A DNA stretch of 64,000 nucleotides from an uncultured Pelagibacteraceae bacterium. GTDB lineage: Bacteria > Pseudomonadota > Alphaproteobacteria > Pelagibacterales > Pelagibacteraceae. Position 1 is the first letter of the stretch, and every line of letters starts with the position of its first letter. This document shows positions 44,164 through 51,875 of this stretch, one piece after another. The position numbers were made by a program, and so were the translations under genes. Under the pieces are notes generated by a model that worked only from the letters and a program-made list of their open reading frames with translations, had not been told where the DNA came from and did not search any database. The stretch is taken from positions 62,001-126,000 of the forward strand of contig CACONH010000001.1 of assembly GCA_902628495.1 (NCBI GenBank), read 5' to 3'.

Positions 44164-45374
44164 TGAAAAGAGTTGTTGTAACAGGGATAGGGGTTGTTTC
44201 TTGTTTAGGAAATAATCAAGAGGAAGTTTATCAATCACTATTAAATTCAAAATCAGGAATTTCTTTTTCAGAAGAATACAAAGAATACAATTTAAAGAGC
44301 CATGTGCATGGTAAGCCAAATATTAATCTTGAGGATCATGTTGATAGAAAGTTTATTAGATTTATGGGACCAGGATCAGCTTATAATTATATTTCTATGG
44401 CAGAAGCAGTTAAAGACTCTGGTCTAGAGGAAAAAGATGTAAGCAATACTTCAACTGGTATGATTATGGGTTCAGGTGGTCCATCAATTGAAAATGTTAT
44501 TTTAGCAGCAGACAAAACTAGAGCAAAGAGCCCTAAACGTATGGGTCCATTTATTGTTCCAAGAACAATGTCTAGTACAGCATCAGCAACCTTGGCTGTA
44601 CCATTTAAGATTAAAGGGATTAATTATACAATCAGTTCAGCGTGTGCAACAAGCGGCCATTGTATTGGTAATGCAATGGAAATAATTCAATTAGGAAAAC
44701 AAAAAATAATTTTTGCTGGTGGAAGTGATGAAGTGCATTTTGCAATGACAGCAATGTTTGATGCAATGACTGCCCTATCTTCGAAATATAATGATACTCC
44801 TGAAAAAGCATCAAGACCTTATGACAAAACTAGAGATGGTTTTGTTATATCTGGTGGAGGTGGAGTTTTGGTACTAGAAGAATACGAACATGCAAAAGCT
44901 AGAGGTGCAAAAATTTATGCAGAATTAACTGGTTATGGCGCTACCTCCGATGGTTACGATATGGTTGCTCCATCAGGAGAAGGTGCAGTAAGATGTATGC
45001 AGATGGCATTAAGTACGACTAAAAATAAAATCGATTATATAAATACTCACGGAACATCTACTCCGGTTGGAGATATAACAGAATTAAAAGCAGTTGGAGA
45101 GGCTTTTAAAGATTACAAACCAAAAATAAGTTCAACTAAATCTTTAGCTGGTCACTCTTTAGGCGCAACCTCGGTTCACGAGGCGGTTTATAGTTTAATA
45201 ATGATGAAAAATAAGTTTATTGCTGCATCTGCAAATATTCAAGATATGGACGATGAAGCAAAAAATTACCCAATAGTAACTAAAGTTGAAAAAGATGTTA
45301 ATTTAAATGCTGTAATGTCTAACAGTTTCGGTTTTGGTGGAACTAATGCCACTTTAGTATTTGAAAAGGTTTGA
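44163..45374 (+). CDS. fabB: 3-oxoacyl-ACP synthase I
   Basis: Condensing enzyme that elongates unsaturated acyl-ACP made by FabA. It has 403 residues. The Cys-His-His triad is visible: Cys in [12 protein letters not shown] near 163, His in [11 protein letters not shown] near 298 and His in [11 protein letters not shown] near 334. The terminal [13 protein letters not shown] is characteristic. fabA-fabB pairing confirms FabB over FabF. It is adjacent to fabI by 2 nt. Confidence 0.97.
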   Translation: MKRVVVTGIGVVSCLGNNQEEVYQSLLNSKSGISFSEEYKEYNLKSHVHGKPNINLEDHVDRKFIRFMGPGSAYNYISMAEAVKDSGLEEKDVSNTSTGMIMGSGGPSIENVILAADKTRAKSPKRMGPFIVPRTMSSTASATLAVPFKIKGINYTISSACATSGHCIGNAMEIIQLGKQKIIFAGGSDEVHFAMTAMFDAMTALSSKYNDTPEKASRPYDKTRDGFVISGGGGVLVLEEYEHAKARGAKIYAELTGYGATSDGYDMVAPSGEGAVRCMQMALSTTKNKIDYINTHGTSTPVGDITELKAVGEAFKDYKPKISSTKSLAGHSLGATSVHEAVYSLIMMKNKFIAASANIQDMDDEAKNYPIVTKVEKDVNLNAVMSNSFGFGGTNATLVFEKV

Positions 45375-45376
45375 TA

Positions 45377-46162
45377 ATGAGTTTAATGAAAGGAAAAAAA
45401 GGATTGATCATGGGTGTTGCTAACGAACGATCAATTGCTTGGGGTATTTCTCAAAAACTTGCAGAGGCTGGAGCAGAACTAGCATTTACCTATTTAGGTG
45501 ATGCGTTAAAGAAAAGGGTTGTTCCTTTAGCGGAAAAATTAAATTCAAATGTTACTTTTAGTTGTGATGTTGAAAAAAAAGAGGAAGTAACAAAATTATT
45601 TGAAGATATAAAGTCTAAATGGGGTGAAATAGATTTCGTAGTTCATGCAATAGCATTTTCAGATAAATCTGAATTATCAGGTGAATATCTAAATACAACT
45701 AGAGAAAACTTTTTAAGAAGTATGTTGATTTCTTGTTTCTCATTTACAGAAGTTGCAAAAGAAGCTTCCAAAATCATGAAACAAGGTGGAAGCATGATTA
45801 CCTTAAGTTATGAAGCTAATAAAGCTATTCCTAATTATAATGTAATGGGAGTATGTAAAGCTGCGCTTGAAGCAAGTGTTAAGTATCTTGCAAGAGACTT
45901 GGGATCAAAAGGCATTAGAGTTAATGCAATTAGTGCAGGTCCAATCAAAACTTTAGCAGCATCAGCAATTGGAGATGCAAAATTTTTATATAAATGGAAC
46001 GCTGATCATTCTTTTTTGAAAAGAAACGTCGATAATCTTGATGTTGGAAATTCTGCTTTATATCTATTAAGCGATATGGCTGGAGGTGTCACTGGTGAAA
46101 TACATTATGTTGATGCTGGTTATAATAAGGTAGGAATGCCAGATCCAAAAAATATTACATAA
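45377..46162 (+). CDS. fabI: Enoyl-ACP reductase I
   Basis: NADH-dependent last step of the elongation cycle. It has 261 residues from ATG 45377; a TTG two codons upstream overlaps the fabB stop and is less likely. The SDR-like nucleotide motif is GLIMGVANERSIAWGIS (about 10-26), and the catalytic Tyr-x6-Lys is YNVMGVCKAALEASVKYLARD near 155-175. SAGPIKTLAAS near 192 is also FabI-typical. It is the third gene of fabA-fabB-fabI. No terminator follows before sodB. Confidence 0.96.
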   Translation: MSLMKGKKGLIMGVANERSIAWGISQKLAEAGAELAFTYLGDALKKRVVPLAEKLNSNVTFSCDVEKKEEVTKLFEDIKSKWGEIDFVVHAIAFSDKSELSGEYLNTTRENFLRSMLISCFSFTEVAKEASKIMKQGGSMITLSYEANKAIPNYNVMGVCKAALEASVKYLARDLGSKGIRVNAISAGPIKTLAASAIGDAKFLYKWNADHSFLKRNVDNLDVGNSALYLLSDMAGGVTGEIHYVDAGYNKVGMPDPKNIT

Positions 46163-46221
46163 GTTTTATATAAGCGTCATAATAGTCATTTAAAAATTTA
46201 TTAAAAATTATATGTTTAATT

Positions 46222-46815
46222 ATGACTTTTGAATTACCAAAATTAGATTACTCAAAATCTGCACTTGCTCCAATAATGTCTGAGGAAACTCTTGATCTTC
46301 ATCACGGCAAACATCACCAAACTTACATTACTAATTTAAATAATTTTATTAAAGATACTGATATGTCTAAAATGTCATTGGAAGAAATTATTACTAGCTC
46401 TTCTAAAGATAAATCTAAAGCAGGTATTTTTAACAATGCTAGCCAACACTGGAACCACATCATGTTCTGGAAATGTATGAAACCAAATGGTGGAGGTGCG
46501 ATTCCTGAAAAATTAAAAAAAAGAATTGAAGCAGACTTTGGGAGCACCGATGAATTTAAAAAACAGTTTATTCAAGCTGGTATTACTCAATTTGGTTCTG
46601 GATGGTGTTGGTTATCAATTAACAACGGCAAGTTAGTAGTTAGCAAAACACCTAATGCTGAAAATACTTTAATTCAAAATATGAAGCCTATTTTAGGCTG
46701 TGATGTGTGGGAACATTCTTATTACGTAGATTACAAAAATAGAAGACCCGAGTATTTAGAAAATTTTTACGAAAAATTAATAAATTGGGAATTTGTAGAA
46801 TCTCAACTAGATTAG
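46222..46815 (+). CDS. sodB: Superoxide dismutase (Fe/Mn family, probably Fe)
   Basis: Converts superoxide to peroxide in the cytosol. It has 197 residues. Metal ligands are His in LHHGKHHQTYI (about 26-31), His in SQHWNHIMFW (about 76), and Asp/His in DVWEHSYYVDYKNRRPEY (about 158-175). The Gln of NNASQHWNH occupies the position typical of the Fe form. Cambialistic use of Mn cannot be excluded. Its stop codon touches the first copy of a 27-bp repeat. Confidence 0.96.
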   Translation: MTFELPKLDYSKSALAPIMSEETLDLHHGKHHQTYITNLNNFIKDTDMSKMSLEEIITSSSKDKSKAGIFNNASQHWNHIMFWKCMKPNGGGAIPEKLKKRIEADFGSTDEFKKQFIQAGITQFGSGWCWLSINNGKLVVSKTPNAENTLIQNMKPILGCDVWEHSYYVDYKNRRPEYLENFYEKLINWEFVESQLD

Positions 46816-46841
46816 AAGGGGCGTTCTGTTGCCAGGTGCCC
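46815..46841 (+). repeat. 27-bp hairpin-forming repeat, copy 1
   Basis: Identical over 27 bases to 48661-48687. It folds as GGGGC-gtt-CTG-ttgc-CAG-gt-GCCC(T), where the outermost pair is G-U here and G-C in copy 2. It begins on the last base of the sodB stop codon. It is strikingly G+C-rich for this genome. Confidence 0.85.
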
Positions 46842-46901
46842 TTAACTTTGCTTGATTATAGTCAATTATTTCTGCAAAATCACAATAATTTTACGTATTA
46901 G

Positions 46902-46935
46902 GACGAGTAAATGACGAGCCAAAAACGACTCGTCA
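46902..46935 (+). repeat. GACGAG inverted repeats before the protease gene
   Basis: GACGAGT (46902-46908) and TGACGAG (46912-46918) can each pair with the downstream GACTCGTCA (46927-46935), giving two mutually exclusive stems. The best is TGACGAG/CTCGTCA around a 10-nt loop. Related GGACGAGT copies lie after the gene near 48590-48607. A TATAAT at 46940-46945 follows. A regulatory switch or operator is possible. Confidence 0.5.
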
Positions 46936-46978
46936 ATAATATAATTTCATGCTAGCATTTTGACGAAACCAATAAGTT

Positions 46979-48580
46979 ATGCGCAAAATTTTAATCATAT
47001 TTTTTGCTATGTTTCTAACTCAGTGTGGGACTCAGGTTCCAACTGAAAGAAAAGTTACTAAAGTAGAAAATATAGTTGGAACTCCAAAAAAAATATTCCT
47101 AGAAGAGAAAAGTGAAAAAGTAAAAGATCATTTAATTTCAAAAAAAATAAATTTTAAAGGTCAATTTGCATTTGAATTTAAGATTAAGGAACAATTTAAG
47201 ATTCCAGAAGTTTTAATGCGAGAAGATATAGCAAGAAGTTACGTAACAAAGAAAAAAAGAGCAACAATGGTTCACAATCCTATTGGAGAAGGCACAGGTT
47301 CCATTTTTGCTTTTGGAATGATAGAATTATGGTGTCTTTCAGAGTGGATGGCCACAGCATTACCTGGAAAACAGAAAAATATCTATCTTGATAAGTGCAA
47401 GGAAAGATATGTTGGAACTAAAACTAAAACTACTGAAGATAAAGTTTCCAAAACTATTCTTAATAAAACAGGTAACTATAAAACCAAATATCAAGATTAT
47501 GATACTGGATCTTTAGATTTTACAATTAATAATTCTTCTAATTATTCAATGAACTATGAATTAGAAAGAGCTTGTGATGGAAAGAATTTAAAAGAATTTG
47601 GATGTGGAAAACGTTATGTACTAACAGCAAATAATATTGCTGAAAAATTGCTCATTGATAATGATAACCCTATAATAAATAACGATTATGTAGCAAAAGT
47701 TTCTTTTGAAGGTCTAGAAAAAGAAGTCACTTTTCCCAAAAAACAAATTGAAAAAGCTATTTTAGACGTTAAAGAAATTAAGCGTAAAAAAAAAGAAAAA
47801 CTTAAAATCGCTAAACTTAAAGAAAAAGAAGAACAAGAAAAAAAAGAGAGAGAATTAAAAGAAAGATATAAGCCTGTTGCAGCATGGAACGGATCTGGTT
47901 TTTTTATAAATGCTGAAGGACATATAATCACTAATAATCACGTTATCGAAGATACTTCTGTTAAAAATATTAGTGGTAAATGTGATGAAGTGAATGCTTT
48001 TCTAAATGATGAAAAATTTACTGCAAGAATTATTTCTCAAGATAGATTGAATGATCTAGCTCTTTTAAAAATTAAAGAAAAAACTCGAATTAAAAAATTT
48101 GCAAATTTTAGAAACAAGTCAGTAGTTTTAGGTGAGAAGGTTGTAGCTATGGGGTATCCGTATGGAAAGACAGTAAGTTCAGAAATTAAACTCACTTCTG
48201 GAAGTGTTAGTTCTCTTTCAGGTCTTGGTGATGAGTTTACTAGAATGCAAATAGATGCAGCTTTGCAACCAGGAAATAGTGGTGGACCTTTGTTTGACAA
48301 AGCTGGAAATGTGATTGGTGTAGCAGTCGCTAAAGCAAGCTTATGGGCTTTCCTTGAGGCATTTGGAACTTTACCAGAAAACGTAAACTTTGGTATTAAG
48401 CCGTCAGTGGTAAAAACATTTTTAGATTCTAACAATATTAGATATACGACTAAAAATTACAGTAGAGATATTGGAACAGAAAAAATTGCTGAAAAAGGAT
48501 CTGATAGTACAGTTTATATTGAGTGTTTGATAAGAAAAGATAAGCTTGCAAAAATAAATAAGCAAAAAGAAAAAAATTAG
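46979..48580 (+). CDS. Trypsin-like serine protease lipoprotein
   Basis: A 533-residue exported protease. A signal peptide (about 1-15) ends with FLTQC, so Cys16 may be lipidated, although Gln at -1 is atypical for a lipobox. A long N-terminal region (about 30-265) has no recognised domain, then a Lys/Glu coiled coil (about 262-300). An S1C trypsin fold follows: His near 321 in ITNNHVIED, Asp near 359 in LNDLALLKIK and Ser near 434 in LQPGNSGGPLFD. There is no PDZ domain, so it is not a full HtrA/DegP. The gene is bracketed by identical 27-bp repeats. Confidence 0.85.
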   Translation: MRKILIIFFAMFLTQCGTQVPTERKVTKVENIVGTPKKIFLEEKSEKVKDHLISKKINFKGQFAFEFKIKEQFKIPEVLMREDIARSYVTKKKRATMVHNPIGEGTGSIFAFGMIELWCLSEWMATALPGKQKNIYLDKCKERYVGTKTKTTEDKVSKTILNKTGNYKTKYQDYDTGSLDFTINNSSNYSMNYELERACDGKNLKEFGCGKRYVLTANNIAEKLLIDNDNPIINNDYVAKVSFEGLEKEVTFPKKQIEKAILDVKEIKRKKKEKLKIAKLKEKEEQEKKERELKERYKPVAAWNGSGFFINAEGHIITNNHVIEDTSVKNISGKCDEVNAFLNDEKFTARIISQDRLNDLALLKIKEKTRIKKFANFRNKSVVLGEKVVAMGYPYGKTVSSEIKLTSGSVSSLSGLGDEFTRMQIDAALQPGNSGGPLFDKAGNVIGVAVAKASLWAFLEAFGTLPENVNFGIKPSVVKTFLDSNNIRYTTKNYSRDIGTEKIAEKGSDSTVYIECLIRKDKLAKINKQKEKN

Positions 48581-48631
48581 TTTTTAAAAACGAGTACAGG
48601 ACGAGTCACTAGATTGTATTTCTAAATTTAC

Positions 48632-48705
48632 GTTGATAATCAAAACTTATTTTAAAATAGGAAGGGGCGTTCTGTTGCCAGGTGCCCCCATACCCCGTTG
48701 ATAAT
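48632..48705. repeat. GTTGATAAT direct repeats flanking copy 2
   Basis: GTTGATAAT occurs at 48632-48640 and 48697-48705, in the same orientation, bracketing the second 27-bp repeat. They could be target-site duplications of a small element or chance; copy 1 has no such pair. Confidence 0.4.
48661..48687 (+). repeat. 27-bp hairpin-forming repeat, copy 2
   Basis: Same 27 bases as 46815-46841 and the same orientation. The outer stem is GGGGC (48664-48668) with GCCCC (48684-48688). It is itself flanked by two copies of the 9-mer GTTGATAAT at 48632-48640 and 48697-48705. Confidence 0.85.
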
Positions 48706-48896
48706 TAAATTTTTTTCGGCTCTTTCTTTATATGTCCAACAATTTTTCCAGAGTTTTTTCCAGATTTAATAACGTATCCACTTGTGCCATTGGCATTTGT
48801 AGAAACAGACTTTATATTTCTGAACATTAATTGATTTAGCCTAGCGATCTTTGAGCCTCGGCTAAACGAATTAAGAACTCTGTGCATTCTTTTCAT
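48705..48896 (-). CDS. Small basic protein of unknown function (63 aa)
   Basis: A 63-residue Lys/Arg-rich soluble protein (KRMHRVLNSFSRGSKIARLN at its start, Gly/Ser-rich middle, KKEPKK near the end). ATG 48896 is chosen over an in-frame GTG two codons upstream because a clear Shine-Dalgarno GGAG (48905-48902) sits 5 nt before it. Two short hairpins precede it in the leader. A ribosome- or nucleic-acid-binding role is conceivable from charge alone. No family is recognised. It lies downstream of pnp and the 50-aa membrane gene on the same strand. Confidence 0.65.
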   Translation of the reverse strand: MKRMHRVLNSFSRGSKIARLNQLMFRNIKSVSTNANGTSGYVIKSGKNSGKIVGHIKKEPKKI

Positions 48897-48933
48897 ACAC
48901 ACTCCTTGTTAGTTTTTCCAAAACTCGCTTTTA

Positions 48934-48950
48934 ACCGATGCGATATCGGT
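48934..48950 (-). promoter_or_regulatory. Leader hairpin A of the 63-aa gene
   Basis: ACCGAT / ATCGGT, perfect 6-bp stem with 5-nt loop, 38 nt before the ATG. It is G+C-richer than its surroundings. Confidence 0.5.
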
Positions 48951-48959
48951 CTCTTTATC

Positions 48960-48974
48960 ACCATGAGATATGGT
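48960..48974 (-). promoter_or_regulatory. Leader hairpin B of the 63-aa gene
   Basis: ACCAT / ATGGT, perfect 5-bp stem with 5-nt loop, 9 nt from hairpin A. The tandem arrangement suggests a structured leader. Confidence 0.4.
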
Positions 48975-49015
48975 TAAAGAAAGCTTACATTATTGAGAAG
49001 TTATTTCAACAGATT

Positions 49016-49168
49016 TTACAGAAAGTTAAAGGCGCTAAAACCTACAGAAAATAACAATACTAGCCAAATGAGACCCTTAATAAAAAAGAAAGCAAAGCCG
49101 CCTACAACTAAATATTTTCCATACTTATTTTTCATAAGTGTATTTTTTATTTTAGCTAATGAAGACAT
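49016..49168 (-). CDS. 50-residue single-pass membrane protein after pnp
   Basis: ATG 49168 lies 8 nt after the pnp stop on the same strand and the frame ends TAA at 49016. The head is basic (KIKNTLMKNKYGKY), followed by a Gly/Phe/Trp hydrophobic helix from about 20 (LVVGGFAFFFIKGLIWLVLL) to 41. Residue choice, including Trp and paired Gly, is protein-like rather than random A/T. The opposite-strand 67-codon frame here starts at TTG and is judged a shadow. Function unknown; probably co-transcribed with pnp. Confidence 0.7.
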   Translation of the reverse strand: MSSLAKIKNTLMKNKYGKYLVVGGFAFFFIKGLIWLVLLFSVGFSAFNFL

Positions 49169-49176
49169 TAAACTAA

Positions 49177-51249
49177 TTAGACAGCTGCTTGTTTAATAGA
49201 AAGTTTTACTTTTCCTCTATCAAAACCTATGACTTTTACTTTTACCTCATCGCCTTCTTTTACAACATCTGTAACTTTTGCAACTCTTTTGTCCGCTAAT
49301 TCAGATATGTGAACAAGTCCATCTTGTTTGCCTAAGAAATTAACAAATGCACCAAACTCCATAATCTTCATAACTTTACCGTTATAAATTTTATTAAGTT
49401 CAGCTTTCGCTGTTAAATCTTTAATCATTTGCATTGCTTTATTTCTAGAATCTTCATCTGGTGCTGCTACTGTTACTTCACCTTCATCATTGACATCAAC
49501 TTTAGCGCCTGATTTTTCAACAATCTCTCTAATTGTTGCACCGCCTTTTCCAATGACTGTAGCTATATCTTTCTTTTCAACAGTTATTTTTTCCATTTTA
49601 GGAGTATGTTTTCCCACATCATCTCTTGATTTAGATAATGCTTTATTCATCTCATCAAGGATATGTACTCTACCATCTTTAGCTTGTTTTAAAGCTTGCT
49701 CCATAATTTCAAATGTAATTCCTGTTATTTTTATATCCATTTGCAGAGAAGTAATTCCATCTTTTGTGCCAGCAACTTTAAAATCCATATCGCCTAAATG
49801 ATCCTCATCACCTAGGATATCTGAGAGAACGCTAAAATCATCTCCTTCTTTAATTAATCCCATTGCTATCCCAGCAACTGGTTCTTTGATAGGTACACCT
49901 GCATCCATAAGCGCTAAAGATGAACCACAAACAGTTGCCATCGATGAAGAACCATTGGATTCTGTGATTTCTGAAACTATTCTAAATGTATATGGAAAAC
50001 TTTCTTTAGTAGGTAAAGATGAGTTTATTGCTCTCCATGCTAATTTACCATGACCAATTTCTCTTCTCCCAGTTCCTATTCTTCCCGTTTCTCCAACAGA
50101 AAAAGGTGGAAAATTATAGTGAAGCATAAATCTCTCACGTTGAAGACCTTCTAAACTTTCAATTCTTTGTTCATCATCAGATGTTCCAAGTGTTGTCGTA
50201 ACAATTGCTTGAGTTTCTCCTCTAGTGAATAATGCTGATCCATGAACTCTTGGTAGTATTCCAACTTCACATTTAATTGGTCTTACATCAGACAAACCTC
50301 GGCCATCAATACGATTTTTATTTTTTAGTATGTCAGTTCTTACAATGCCTTTTTCTAGATTTTTCAATTCATGCATGACATCTAGCTCTGAATAATTTTC
50401 ATCTTCTTCGTATAACTTTTTAGCTTTTTCAGTTACCTCAGAAATTAAATTTGATCTTTCTTGTTTATTTTTAATAGAAAATGCTTTTTTTAGATCTTTA
50501 GTAAATTCATCCTCTAATTTTTTCTTCACTTCTGATAAATCTTTCTTTTCAACAACCCAATCCGGTTTTTTACATTCTTTTGCAAGTTCTTCGATCATTT
50601 TTATGACTGGAACAAATCCTTCATGACCAAATTTTACTGCATCCAACATTTGCTGTTCAGTTAAACCTTTTGCTTCAGACTCAACCATCAAGACAGCATC
50701 TTTTGTTCCTGCTACAACTAAATCTAGTTTTGAATTTTCTAATTCTTTTTTCGTAGGATTTAAAACATATTTTCCACCTATAAAGCCCACTCTTGATGCA
50801 CCTACTGGTCCCATAAATGGCATTCCAGATATTGCCAATGCAGCTGAAGATGCAATAATTGATAAAATATCTGCTTCATTTTCTTTATCATAAGAAATTA
50901 CTGTAGGTAATAATTGAACTTCATTTCTAAATTCATCTGGAAACAAAGGTCTAATAGGTCTATCAATCAATCTTGAAATAAGAGTTTCACTTTCTGTAGG
51001 TCTAGCCTCTCTTTTAAAATATCCACCAGGTATCTTTCCTGCTGCGTAGTACTTTTCTTGATAATTTACCGACAGTGGAAAATAATCTACATCAGGGTTT
51101 ACTTTTTTTGCTCCAACGACAGTTGCTAGAACAACTGTTTCTCCACACGTAGCAATTATTGCTCCATCTGCTTGCCTTGCAATTTTACCAGTTTCTAACC
51201 TGATTTTCTTTCCACTAACTTCAACTTCTTTTTTAAATATTTTAAACAT
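49177..51249 (-). CDS. pnp: Polyribonucleotide nucleotidyltransferase (PNPase)
   Basis: Phosphorolytic 3'-5' exoribonuclease of the RNA degradosome. It has 690 residues. Two RNase PH domains are separated by a helical linker; [23 protein letters not shown] (about 84-106) and the second-domain [16 protein letters not shown] near 393 and [19 protein letters not shown] near 482 are catalytic or family signatures. A KH domain (about 552-612, [11 protein letters not shown]) and an S1 domain (about 621-688) follow. rpsO-pnp order is standard. Confidence 0.98.
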   Translation of the reverse strand: MFKIFKKEVEVSGKKIRLETGKIARQADGAIIATCGETVVLATVVGAKKVNPDVDYFPLSVNYQEKYYAAGKIPGGYFKREARPTESETLISRLIDRPIRPLFPDEFRNEVQLLPTVISYDKENEADILSIIASSAALAISGMPFMGPVGASRVGFIGGKYVLNPTKKELENSKLDLVVAGTKDAVLMVESEAKGLTEQQMLDAVKFGHEGFVPVIKMIEELAKECKKPDWVVEKKDLSEVKKKLEDEFTKDLKKAFSIKNKQERSNLISEVTEKAKKLYEEDENYSELDVMHELKNLEKGIVRTDILKNKNRIDGRGLSDVRPIKCEVGILPRVHGSALFTRGETQAIVTTTLGTSDDEQRIESLEGLQRERFMLHYNFPPFSVGETGRIGTGRREIGHGKLAWRAINSSLPTKESFPYTFRIVSEITESNGSSSMATVCGSSLALMDAGVPIKEPVAGIAMGLIKEGDDFSVLSDILGDEDHLGDMDFKVAGTKDGITSLQMDIKITGITFEIMEQALKQAKDGRVHILDEMNKALSKSRDDVGKHTPKMEKITVEKKDIATVIGKGGATIREIVEKSGAKVDVNDEGEVTVAAPDEDSRNKAMQMIKDLTAKAELNKIYNGKVMKIMEFGAFVNFLGKQDGLVHISELADKRVAKVTDVVKEGDEVKVKVIGFDRGKVKLSIKQAAV

Positions 51250-51498
51250 TTATTTCCTTAAATTTAATTTCGTTAATATATTTTTATATGAAGCAATTTT
51301 ATTTTTCTTAAGATAATCCAATAGTTTTTTTCTTTTATTAACTGCTTTTAATAATCCAACAGATGAGTGTTTATCTTTTTTATACTGCTTCACATGTTTT
51401 GATAAAGTTTCTATTTTATCTGTTAAAAGACCTATTTGAACCTCCGAAGAACCTGTATCTTTTTCGTGTAAACTTAATTCTTTAATATTCTTTTTCAT
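51250..51498 (-). CDS. rpsO: 30S ribosomal protein S15
   Basis: Primary 16S rRNA binder in the 30S platform. At 82 residues it is slightly shorter than the usual 88-89, because the N-terminus is trimmed. HEKDTGSSEVQIGLLTDKIETLSKHVK (about 11-37) and the KDKHSSVGLL-x-VNKRKKLLDYL segment (about 42-63) are the conserved rRNA-contact helices. pnp starts directly at its end with no gap. Confidence 0.96.
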   Translation of the reverse strand: MKKNIKELSLHEKDTGSSEVQIGLLTDKIETLSKHVKQYKKDKHSSVGLLKAVNKRKKLLDYLKKNKIASYKNILTKLNLRK

Positions 51499-51505
51499 AG
51501 TTTTC

Positions 51506-51871
51506 CTATTTGTTAGCTTGTTTTATTAAATTTTCAATTTTTTCTGCATAATCAAAAGATTCGTCTTTAACAAAAAATAGTTTTGGTAAAAATTTCATTA
51601 TGATTTTTTTGGACAATACTTTTCTCACAACAAAAGAAAATTCTTTTAATTTCTCTATAATTTCTTCTGAATTTTTACCTCCCAGTGGTAGCACAAAGAC
51701 CTTGGCAGTTTTTAAATCTGGGCTCATTCTTACCTCTGTGACAGTAATTTCTTTAGAATTAATGTCAGGTATTTTTGCTTCATCTTTTAGAAATATCATA
51801 CTTAATGATTGTTTTATCATTTCCCCAACTCTTAATTGTCTCTGAGAAACTGGTTTACCTGCGTTTGCCAT
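51506..51871 (-). CDS. rbfA: Ribosome-binding factor A
   Basis: A KH-like small protein that helps 30S maturation and cold adaptation. It has 121 residues. RQLRVGEMIKQSLSMIF (about 11-27), ITVTEVRMSPDLKTAKVFVLPLG (about 42-64) with the kinked KH helix, and the terminal FVKDESFDYAEKIENLI are family features. It sits between infB and rpsO in the conserved nusA operon order. Confidence 0.95.
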   Translation of the reverse strand: MANAGKPVSQRQLRVGEMIKQSLSMIFLKDEAKIPDINSKEITVTEVRMSPDLKTAKVFVLPLGGKNSEEIIEKLKEFSFVVRKVLSKKIIMKFLPKLFFVKDESFDYAEKIENLIKQANK

Positions 51872-51875
51872 GAGA

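Noticed and set aside
46815-48687. Attachment sites of an integrated phage or genomic island
   Set aside because: The 27-bp repeats enclose only one protease gene, with no integrase, tRNA junction or recombinase nearby.
48993-49196. 67-codon plus-strand frame beside pnp
   Set aside because: It starts with TTG, has no Shine-Dalgarno and overlaps the pnp 3' end. The opposite strand holds a better small membrane-protein gene with operon spacing.
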